Below, piece by piece: positions 57,532 through 64,000 of a DNA stretch of 64,000 bases (the first letter of the stretch is position 1; each line of letters opens with the position of its first letter). The translations under genes and the position numbers were made by a program. Origin of the DNA: Salinicola rhizosphaerae (GTDB lineage Bacteria; Pseudomonadota; Gammaproteobacteria; Pseudomonadales; Halomonadaceae); contig NZ_BMZI01000006.1 of assembly GCF_014652715.1 (NCBI RefSeq), forward strand, positions 157,082 to 221,081, written 5' to 3'. Under the pieces are notes generated by a model that saw nothing but the letters and a program-made list of their open reading frames with translations, was not told where the DNA came from and ran no database searches.

Positions 57532-59472
57532 ATGCTGCAGAACAACGCTCTTCTGGCCCAGCTGAAGCAAGACATTCGTGCCAACACGCCCCGCGTCCAA
57601 GGCACGATCAAGGCCACCGACAAGGGATTCGGCTTCCTCGAAGCCGAGGATGGCGCCTCCTATTTCATTCCGCCCCCCGCCATGAAGCAGGTGCTCCACG
57701 GCGACCGTATCGAGGCGGTGATCAAGGAAGATGGCGACAAGAAGCAGGCCGATCCCGAATCCCTGATCGAAGCGTCGCTCGAACGCTTCGTGGCACGCGT
57801 CCAGAAGCGTGACGGCCGCCTGGCCGTCATTCCGGATCATCCGTCGATCAATCTGGCGCTGAAAGCACGGATCAAGCGCTCGCTCGACGAGTCGACCATC
57901 GCTGACGGCGACTGGGTCGTGGCGCGCTTGATCCGCCACCCGCTGCGCCCCGATGATCGCGGCTTTTTCACCCAGATCGACGAACTGGTGGTGAAGAGTG
58001 ACGACCCGGCCGTGCCGTGGCGCGTCACGCTGGCCCGCCACGCCCTCGAGCAGGAGTGCCCGCCGGCCGCCGAGAGCTGGCCGATGGCCGACGAGGGCAT
58101 CGAGCGTGAAGACCTTACCGCCGAGCCCTTCTTCACCATCGATGGCGAGAAGACCCGCGACATGGACGATGCGTTGCGCATCGAGGCGGCCGATGACGGC
58201 TGGCACCTGACGGTGGCCATCGCCGACCCGACCGCGTACGTGGACGAGTCTCATCCTGCCGACAAGGAAGCCCGCACGCGCGCTTTCACCGTCTACCTGC
58301 CGGGACAGAACGTGACCATGCTGCCGGAGGCACTGGCAGACGACCTGTGCTCGCTGAAGCCGGACGTCGAGCGGCCGGTGCTGGCCTGTCGGCTGCACGT
58401 GGCAAGCGATGGCACTCTCGGCGAATACCGCTTCTTCGGCGCGACGATTCGGTCGCAGGCGCGCCTGGTTTACGACCACGTCTCCGACTGGCTCGAAGGC
58501 AGTGCCGAGGCCGATGCCCCTGCCGAACCGATCGCCACGCAACTCAAGGCACTAGCCGACATGGCGGGCGCTCGTGCGGCGTGGCGCGAAGCCAATACGC
58601 TGGTGTTCAAGGATCGCCCTGACTACGCCTTCGACCTCGACGACGCCGGCAACGTGCTCGGCATCCGCGTCGAACAGCGCCGGGTCGCGCAGCGCATGAT
58701 CGAAGAGGCGATGATCGTCGCCAACGCCTGCTGCGCCGATCTGCTGGCAAAAGAAGTCGGTCACGGCATCTTCAACGTGCACAACGCATTCGATCCGGAA
58801 AAGGTCGACCAGGCTCTCGAGTTCCTGACCGCACAGGAAATCGCCGTCGAGCGCGAGCAGCTGACGGAACTGGCGCGCTATCGCGAGCTGCGTCGAGCGC
58901 TCGACGACCGCGAGGATGCCTGGCTGGATGCGCGCCTGCGACGCTTCCAGGGTTACACCAACATGTCGGCACGCCCCGGGCCACATTTCGGCCTGGGACT
59001 ACCGGCTTACGCCACCTGGACGTCGCCGATTCGCAAGTATGGCGACATGGTCAATCACCGTCTGATCAAGCGCGTGCTGAAATCCGAGGCCGCGCCGGAA
59101 GAGGCCAGCCTGCGCCTGACCGAGCAGCTCACCGAGCGTCGACGACTGAACCGAATGGCAGAACGCGACGTCAAAGATTGGCTTTACGTGCGCTACCTGG
59201 GCGCCACGCTCGAGCACGGCGAGATTTTCGATGCCGATATCATCGATATCCGCCGCGGCGGTATGCGGGTTCGACTGATCGCCAACGGCGCCACCGCCTT
59301 CGTGCCGGCGCCGCTGATCCACTCGGACCGCAGTCAGGTCGTGATCGATGACAAGGAAGGCCGCATTCAAGTGGCCGGCGAAGCGCGCTACCAGCTTGGT
59401 GGTTCGCTGCGCGTCAAGCTCACGGAAGCGCGTGAAGCCACGCGCTCACTGGTGGCAACGCCCGCCGAGTGA
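57532..59472 (+). CDS. rnb: Exoribonuclease II
   Basis: RNase II degrades single-stranded RNA processively from the 3' end. The 646-residue protein has N-terminal cold-shock domains (GTIKATDKGFGFLEAEDG, YFIPPPAMKQVLHGDRI). The RNB catalytic centre has Asp204, Asp210, Asp212 and Asp213 in TIDGEKTRDMDDAL. FVYDHVSDWLE-type and FGLGLPAYATWTSPIRKYGD motifs follow, and an S1 domain lies at the end. Similarity to E. coli RNase II (644 residues) begins at MLQNNALLAQLKQ, so the ATG at 57532 is chosen over the GTG at 57499. Confidence 0.96.
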   Translation: MLQNNALLAQLKQDIRANTPRVQGTIKATDKGFGFLEAEDGASYFIPPPAMKQVLHGDRIEAVIKEDGDKKQADPESLIEASLERFVARVQKRDGRLAVIPDHPSINLALKARIKRSLDESTIADGDWVVARLIRHPLRPDDRGFFTQIDELVVKSDDPAVPWRVTLARHALEQECPPAAESWPMADEGIEREDLTAEPFFTIDGEKTRDMDDALRIEAADDGWHLTVAIADPTAYVDESHPADKEARTRAFTVYLPGQNVTMLPEALADDLCSLKPDVERPVLACRLHVASDGTLGEYRFFGATIRSQARLVYDHVSDWLEGSAEADAPAEPIATQLKALADMAGARAAWREANTLVFKDRPDYAFDLDDAGNVLGIRVEQRRVAQRMIEEAMIVANACCADLLAKEVGHGIFNVHNAFDPEKVDQALEFLTAQEIAVEREQLTELARYRELRRALDDREDAWLDARLRRFQGYTNMSARPGPHFGLGLPAYATWTSPIRKYGDMVNHRLIKRVLKSEAAPEEASLRLTEQLTERRRLNRMAERDVKDWLYVRYLGATLEHGEIFDADIIDIRRGGMRVRLIANGATAFVPAPLIHSDRSQVVIDDKEGRIQVAGEARYQLGGSLRVKLTEAREATRSLVATPAE

Positions 59473-59485
59473 GCGCAGCCCGATT

Positions 59486-59513
59486 CTGCCGGGGCAGGGA
59501 GCGCCCTCGGCAG
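59486..59513 (+). terminator. Terminator hairpin after rnb
   Basis: CTGCCGGGGC pairs with GCCC-T-CGGCAG across a 7-base loop (one bulged T), 14 bp after the rnb stop. No strong T-run follows. Confidence 0.5.
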
Positions 59514-59528
59514 GCTACCACCATGGTG

Positions 59529-59602
59529 TTAAATCCCTGTGTCAGCGACACGGTATACTCAAGTTTGCGTCACAGTCGTTGAAGTCATCATCGTTGAAGT
59601 CA
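59529..59602 (+). promoter_or_regulatory. Control region of the glycosyltransferase operon
   Basis: TTAAAT (59529-59534) and TATACT (59554-59559), 19 bp apart, enclose the palindrome GTGTC-AGC-GACAC (59539-59551). Downstream are two exact direct repeats TCGTTGAAGTCA at 59576-59587 and 59591-59602 (period 15). The layout suggests a regulated promoter. Confidence 0.4.
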
Positions 59603-59675
59603 CCGCCATTCAGCCGAATGCGCCTCATCAACAGGGACGATCTTGACAGGGATGGTTTTCAAGAGGAGCGGCTCG

Positions 59676-60809
59676 TTGCACATTGCCGACGTCACGATGT
59701 TCTATGCCCCTGCCAGCGGCGGGGTTCGTACCTATCTCGATGCCAAGCATCGGCGTCTTGCCAGACTGCCCGGCGTCACCTGTAGTCTGCTGATCCCCGG
59801 CCCGCAGCTGTTCAGCCACAACGGCATTCACGAAGTTCCCTCTCCCCCGCTTCCGTTCAGCCAAGGTTACCGTTTTCCGCTGCGTCGCCGTGGTTGGGAG
59901 CGCGAGCTGCTGCGCGTCGCGCCGGATATCATCGAGGCGGGGGATCCTTACGTCACCGGCTGGGCAGCGATCGATGCCGGACGCAAGCTCGATGTACCGG
60001 TGGTCGGCTTCTATCACTCTGACCTGCCTCGCCTGATCAGCAACCGCATCGGCTGCGGCAGCGACAAGCTGGTCGAGCGCTACGTCTATCAGCTCTACAA
60101 GCGCTTCGATAAGGTACTCGCCCCGAGCCGCGTGATGGCCGAGCGCCTGACACGTCTGGGTATCGAGCAGGTCGAAATCCAGCCACTGGGCGTCGACCTG
60201 GAGACGTTCCATCCGAGTCGCCGCGACGATGCGCTACGTGACCAGCTCAATCTGCCCGAAGACACCAAGCTGATGGTTTTCGTCGGTCGAGGATCGCGCG
60301 AGAAGAATCTCCAGTACCTGCTCGAGACGGCGCGCCGACTCGGCAAGGGCTACCATCTCTTGCTGGTCGGGCCGAGCATGCCCAACCAGGTACCCGACAA
60401 CGTCAGCGTGATCGACCGCTACACGCCGACCGAGGAGGTCGCGAGCTGGCTGGCTTCGAGCGACGTGCTGGTGCACGCCGGCACGCAGGAGACCTTCGGC
60501 CTGGTCGCGCTGGAGGCGATGGCGAGCGGCATTCCGGTGGTGGCCGCGCGCGCAGGAGCACTGGCAGAGAACGTGCCGCTCGGCTGTGGCCTGCTCAGCG
60601 AGCCCCATGATCCGGCAGATATGGCACGGGCGGTGCGCGAGCTGTTCGCCAATCATGATGCTGCCAACGCCGGCCGCCGGGCGCGTCGCTACGTCGAACG
60701 CCATCATGACTGGGACATCGTCATCGACGGCCTGATGACACACTACCGTCGCCTCAGCAGTGCCACGGCCACGACGACTGAAGCACGCCAAGGCTCCCAG
60801 CATGGCTGA
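59676..60809 (+). CDS. GT4-family glycosyltransferase
   Basis: A 377-residue retaining glycosyltransferase with two Rossmann domains. The N-terminal acceptor domain starts DVTMFYAPASGGVRTYLDAK. The C-terminal donor domain has VFVGRGSREKNLQYLLE and the E-x7-E motif in HAGTQETFGLVALEAMASG. It resembles enzymes that glycosylate lipids such as diacylglycerol or phosphatidylinositol. The start is TTG at 59676, seven bases after AGAGGAG. Upstream alternatives (ATG 59652, TTG 59643) lack a spaced site. It overlaps the next gene by eight bases in a three-gene operon. Confidence 0.9.
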   Translation: MHIADVTMFYAPASGGVRTYLDAKHRRLARLPGVTCSLLIPGPQLFSHNGIHEVPSPPLPFSQGYRFPLRRRGWERELLRVAPDIIEAGDPYVTGWAAIDAGRKLDVPVVGFYHSDLPRLISNRIGCGSDKLVERYVYQLYKRFDKVLAPSRVMAERLTRLGIEQVEIQPLGVDLETFHPSRRDDALRDQLNLPEDTKLMVFVGRGSREKNLQYLLETARRLGKGYHLLLVGPSMPNQVPDNVSVIDRYTPTEEVASWLASSDVLVHAGTQETFGLVALEAMASGIPVVAARAGALAENVPLGCGLLSEPHDPADMARAVRELFANHDAANAGRRARRYVERHHDWDIVIDGLMTHYRRLSSATATTTEARQGSQHG

Positions 60810-61599
60810 GCAACACTTCGCTCTGGTGCTTCACGATATCGCGCCGGAAACCTGGCCCGACTACAAGCCGTTCGTCGAGGCGATAGACCGCCTCGCCGAG
60901 CGTTACGGCCCCATCCCGATGACCTGGCTGGTCGTGCCCAACTTCCATGGCCGCGGCGAATGCCGGGATAGCCGCACCTTGAGAGGCGTGCTCGACGCGC
61001 GTCTGGCGAAAGGCGATGAACTCGCCCTGCACGGCTATTACCACCGCGACGATGCGCCATCGCCACGCTCGTTGCGGGCCTACTACATGCGCCGCATCTA
61101 TACCTGGGAGGGCGAGTTCTACACGCTCGACAAGGCAACGGCAGGCGCCCTGCTCGATGATGGCCTGGCCCAGTTCGAAACCTGCGGATGGCCGCACGGC
61201 GGCTTCGTCGCACCGGCCTGGCTCATGAGCCAGGGCACGCGTGAGGCGCTTCGCACGCGCCCGTTCAGTTACACCAGCGATCCGCAGCACCTGTTTCGTC
61301 TGCCGAACTTCCAGACACTCGAGGCGCCCGGTATCGTCTGGAGTGCTCGCAGCGCCTGGCGGCGGCAGATGTCACGTGTCGTCAGCGCCGTCCAGTATCG
61401 TCGCATACAGCACGCCCCGCTGCTGCGTCTGGCACTGCATCCGGTGGACATGCGCCATCGGACCTCCTTCGACTACTGGTACAACCTGGTCGAGCAGCTG
61501 TTGGCTGGCGGGCGCGAAGCCGTCACCAAGGAGGCCTGGCTGACACGCTGGGCGCCCGATCTTCCCACCATGGCGAGCCGGGACCGCGACGCGGCATGA
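60802..61599 (+). CDS. DUF2334 polysaccharide deacetylase-like protein
   Basis: A 265-residue soluble protein. FALVLHDIAPETW holds the early Asp of the deacetylase fold, LALHGYYHRDD holds H-x3-H, and GGFVAPAWL and LALHPVDMRH are late motifs. These fit the NodB/DUF2334 metal-dependent deacetylase superfamily, which removes acyl groups from sugars. There is no signal peptide, so it likely works in the cytoplasm with the preceding glycosyltransferase. The ATG at 60802 has AAGG eight bases upstream. Its stop overlaps the next start (ATGA). Confidence 0.87.
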   Translation: MAEQHFALVLHDIAPETWPDYKPFVEAIDRLAERYGPIPMTWLVVPNFHGRGECRDSRTLRGVLDARLAKGDELALHGYYHRDDAPSPRSLRAYYMRRIYTWEGEFYTLDKATAGALLDDGLAQFETCGWPHGGFVAPAWLMSQGTREALRTRPFSYTSDPQHLFRLPNFQTLEAPGIVWSARSAWRRQMSRVVSAVQYRRIQHAPLLRLALHPVDMRHRTSFDYWYNLVEQLLAGGREAVTKEAWLTRWAPDLPTMASRDRDAA

Positions 61600-62594
61600 A
61601 ACGGATTGTCTGGTTTCTGGCGCTGGGGTTGATCGCAGCGCTGACGATTCCGATTCTGATCGGCGGCGGCGGCATCGTCGATGAACTCCGCGGTTTCCCC
61701 ACATCGCAACTGTTGCTGATGCTGGGGATGATCGTGGTGTGCTGGAATCTCAATGCTCTGCGCTTGCGCGTGCTGCTGGCCGGACGCGCGGGGCGGCTGC
61801 CGCAGTGGCGCGCCTTTTCCATTGTCATGGCGACCGAATTTGCCATCTGCGCCACGCCCGGTGGCACCGGTGGTCCATTGACGCTCCTGGGGCTGCTGGC
61901 TCGTCGCGGTGTCAGACCGGCCCAGGCCTCGGCGATTTTCGCCGTCGATCAGTTGACCGACCTGCTGTTCTTTCTCTCCGGTCTCATCGGCGTCGCGATC
62001 TACGTATTGATCGAGGCGGTCAACCTGGAACTCGGCTGGCTGGTCGGGCTGCCGACACTGCTGCTGATCACAGCGCTGGTTCTGCTGTGGCTGACGCTGA
62101 GCAACTATGCCCGCGTAATGCAGATCACCGGACGCTGGCTGGAGAAGCTCAACGTCAAGCGACGCTCGCGCTTTGGTCTCGCCAGACGTCTGCTGCATTT
62201 TCGCAACTCGCTGGTAGAGACGCTGCAACTCCCGCGCTGGCAATTGCTGGCCGTATTCCTCCTCTGCTGCGCCCACTGGCTGATTCGCTACAGCATCCTC
62301 TACCTGGTCATTCAGGGCCTTGGGCAGCATATCGACTGGGCCTGGACATTCCTGGTACAGATGGTATCCATGGCGGCCGGCCAGCTCAGCTTCCTTCCCG
62401 GTGGCGCCGGTGGCGCGGAGCTCACCTCGTCGGCCATGCTCACACCCTTGATCGGCGCGCAGAGCGCCGCCGCGGCCGTGCTGATCTGGCGCTTCGTCAC
62501 CTACTATTTCTATCTACTCGCGGGCTTTCCGATCTTTCTTGCCACCGCAGGCAAGGCATTTCTCCGCATGATGAACAAGCGCAAGCGCGGCTGA
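61596..62594 (+). CDS. Flippase-like membrane protein (UPF0104 / lysylphosphatidylglycerol synthase TM family)
   Basis: A 332-residue protein with eight or so hydrophobic segments. The family core is ALRLRVLLAG, ATPGGTGGPLTLLGLLARRG, a charged FAVDQLTDLLFFLSGLIGV and FLPGGAGGAELTSSAML. It matches the membrane half of MprF-type lipid synthases and flippases, without the soluble lysyltransferase domain. It is coupled to the deacetylase gene (ATGA). A role in flipping the glycolipid made by its two neighbours is a reasonable inference. Confidence 0.88.
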   Translation: MKRIVWFLALGLIAALTIPILIGGGGIVDELRGFPTSQLLLMLGMIVVCWNLNALRLRVLLAGRAGRLPQWRAFSIVMATEFAICATPGGTGGPLTLLGLLARRGVRPAQASAIFAVDQLTDLLFFLSGLIGVAIYVLIEAVNLELGWLVGLPTLLLITALVLLWLTLSNYARVMQITGRWLEKLNVKRRSRFGLARRLLHFRNSLVETLQLPRWQLLAVFLLCCAHWLIRYSILYLVIQGLGQHIDWAWTFLVQMVSMAAGQLSFLPGGAGGAELTSSAMLTPLIGAQSAAAAVLIWRFVTYYFYLLAGFPIFLATAGKAFLRMMNKRKRG

Positions 62595-62706
62595 CCGAAG
62601 CTTCGCGCGCAAGCCATCACGCCTCCCGGCACTTCCATCTTCGCTGCTGCCATTGCGGCAGTCTTCGCTGCTGCCGCTTGCCCTGTTACCGGCCGGCTTC
62701 CCAAAC

Positions 62707-62745
62707 GACAACGGCCCGCCGGGCGATGCCTGGCGGGCCGTTGTC
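62707..62745. terminator. Strong hairpin between convergent flippase operon and sucCD
   Basis: A 14-bp perfect stem (GACAACGGCCCGCC / GGCGGGCCGTTGTC) with an 11-base loop, 15 bp past the sucD stop. The minus strand continues GTTTGG, a weak T-tract. It probably ends both transcripts. Confidence 0.75.
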
Positions 62746-62760
62746 GAGACGATGAAACGC

Positions 62761-63633
62761 TTACCAGCCGGTAGCGGCCTTCAGCGCATCGCCGATTTCG
62801 GCCAGCGAACGCACGGTCTTGACGCCGGCGTCTTCCAGCGCGGCGAATTTCTCGTCCGCCGTGCCCTTGCCACCGGAGATGATGGCACCGGCATGACCCA
62901 TGCGCTTGCCCGGAGGCGCCGTGACACCAGCGATGTAGGAAACGACCGGCTTGGAGACATTGGCCTTGATGTAGGCTGCCGCTTCTTCCTCGGCGGTGCC
63001 GCCGATCTCGCCGATCATGACGATAGCCTCGGTCTGCGGATCACCCTCGAACATCTCGAGGATGTCGATGAAGGTCGAGCCCGGGATCGGGTCGCCACCG
63101 ATGCCCACGCAGGTGGACTGGCCGAAACCATGATCGGTGGTCTGCTTGACCGCTTCATAGGTCAGGGTACCGGAGCGCGACACGATACCGACCTTGCCGG
63201 GCTTGTGGATGTGGCCCGGCATGATGCCGATCTTGGTTTCGCCCGGTGTGATGACACCCGGGCAGTTCGGGCCGATCAGGCGTACGCCCAGCTCGTCGCA
63301 CTTCACCTTGACGTCAAGCATGTCGAGCGTCGGGATGCCTTCGGTGATGCAGACGATCAGCTTGATGCCCGCGTTGGCGGCTTCCAGGATCGAGTCCTTG
63401 CAGAACGGCGCCGGCACGTAGATGACGGACGCTTCAGCACCCGTCTTCTCGACCGCCTCCTTGACGGTATCGAACACCGGCAGGCCCAGATGTTCCTGGC
63501 CGCCCTTGCCCGGCGTCACACCACCGACCATGTTGGTGCCGTAGGCGATCGCCTGCTCGGAGTGGAAGGTCCCCTGGCCACCGGTGAAACCCTGGCAGAT
63601 GACCTTGGTGCTCTTGTCGATCAGGATACTCAT
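62761..63633 (-). CDS. sucD: Succinyl-CoA ligase subunit alpha
   Basis: SucD binds CoA and carries the phosphohistidine in the TCA-cycle step succinyl-CoA to succinate with ATP or GTP formation. The 290-residue protein starts [20 protein letters not shown] and contains [22 protein letters not shown] and the phospho-His motif [10 protein letters not shown]. Its ATG shares one base with the sucC stop (TAATG), so the subunits are coupled. Confidence 0.97.
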   Translation of the reverse strand: MSILIDKSTKVICQGFTGGQGTFHSEQAIAYGTNMVGGVTPGKGGQEHLGLPVFDTVKEAVEKTGAEASVIYVPAPFCKDSILEAANAGIKLIVCITEGIPTLDMLDVKVKCDELGVRLIGPNCPGVITPGETKIGIMPGHIHKPGKVGIVSRSGTLTYEAVKQTTDHGFGQSTCVGIGGDPIPGSTFIDILEMFEGDPQTEAIVMIGEIGGTAEEEAAAYIKANVSKPVVSYIAGVTAPPGKRMGHAGAIISGGKGTADEKFAALEDAGVKTVRSLAEIGDALKAATGW

Positions 63634-64000
63634 TACTTGCCCTCCGCCGCTTTGACGACCTGCTGAGCCGCGTCAGTCAGGCTGGTAGCAGCGATGATGT
63701 TCAGACCGCTGGAAGCCAGCTTCTCGGCGCCCAGCTCGGCGTTGTTACCTTCCAGACGCACCACGACCGGCACGTTGACGCCGACCTGCTCGACGGCACC
63801 GATGATGCCTTCCGCGATCATGTCGCAACGTACGATACCGCCGAAGATGTTGACCAGTACGGCTTTGACGTTGGTGTCGGAGAGGATGATCTTGAACGCT
63901 TCCGCCACGCGCTCTTTGGTAGCACCGCCGCCCACGTCGAGGAAGTTGGCCGGGCTACCGCCGTTGAGGTTGACGATGTCCATGGTGCCCATGGCCAGAC
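63633..64000 (-). CDS. sucC: Succinyl-CoA ligase subunit beta, C-terminal part (cut by window edge)
   Basis: Only the last 122 codons are in the window; the gene runs off the right edge. [55 protein letters not shown] and [16 protein letters not shown] are the C-terminal CoA-ligase domain of SucC. The ATG at 63992 is internal, not the start. It overlaps sucD by one base. Confidence 0.97.
   Translation of the reverse strand, partial: LAMGTMDIVNLNGGSPANFLDVGGGATKERVAEAFKIILSDTNVKAVLVNIFGGIVRCDMIAEGIIGAVEQVGVNVPVVVRLEGNNAELGAEKLASSGLNIIAATSLTDAAQQVVKAAEGK

Overview
The window is a GC-rich stretch of a gammaproteobacterial chromosome. Two conserved gene blocks (clpS-clpA / infA-bpt-aat / ftsK-lolA-rarA and rluE-nudJ-mnmA-hflD-purB-roxA), opgGH, an ycjX-ycjF pair and a Pseudomonas-like nagQ-nagA-nagB2-nagF-nagE cluster together suggest a halophilic member of the Halomonadaceae (Halomonas/Salinicola/Kushneria-like). 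That placement is inferred from gene content, not from a search. I see no rRNA, tRNA, CRISPR array, transposase or integrase.

Layout. 1-9055 (minus): the end-truncated gene for a secreted protein with a duplicated domain, the giant NAD-dependent glutamate dehydrogenase gdhB, then trmA, murI and a hemerythrin-like gene that lacks one expected iron ligand. 9402-22837: rarA (plus) converges on lolA-ftsK (minus). A chemoreceptor gene with a well-matched FliA (sigma-28) promoter sits between ftsK and the divergent aat-bpt-infA run, which converges on clpS-clpA. 23103-28940 (plus): RNA-modification and purine genes rluE, nudJ, mnmA, hflD, purB, roxA. 29109-35777: envelope and stress genes, namely a glycine-zipper lipoprotein, an LpxR-type lipid A deacylase, a small membrane protein, slyD, an NlpC/P60 lipoprotein and a large unnamed protein built from three or four DUF1266-like modules. 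35921-43711: an acyltransferase-3 protein, a GlsB/YeaQ protein, opgH and opgG for osmoregulated periplasmic glucans, and a divergent GtrII-type glucosyltransferase. 43879-48896: an SLC5 sodium symporter, ycjX-ycjF and a HAD phosphatase. 49052-56490 (minus): the complete N-acetylglucosamine PTS operon. 56751-64000: an atypical SDR, rnb, a tightly overlapping three-gene operon (GT4 glycosyltransferase, DUF2334 deacetylase-like protein, flippase-like membrane protein), then sucD and the 3' end of sucC.

How the genes work together. The nag genes form a self-contained uptake and catabolism route: NagF (EIIA-HPr-EI) phosphorylates NagE, NagA deacetylates, the SIS protein deaminates, and NagQ controls transcription. 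ClpS/ClpA and Aat/Bpt are the two halves of the N-degron pathway, here facing each other across infA. OpgG/OpgH, and possibly the nearby acyltransferase and GtrII protein, make and decorate periplasmic glucans or surface glycans. The GT4-DUF2334-flippase operon looks like a small glycolipid pathway of unknown product.

Most of the window is ordinary housekeeping. The less ordinary items are the repeated DUF1266 architecture, the NagE protein whose second EIIB domain has Ala in place of the phospho-accepting Cys, the 14-bp tandem repeat array ahead of nagQ, the twin hairpin repeats ahead of infA, and the three-gene glycolipid-like operon. I did not find a clearly new defence or mobile system.
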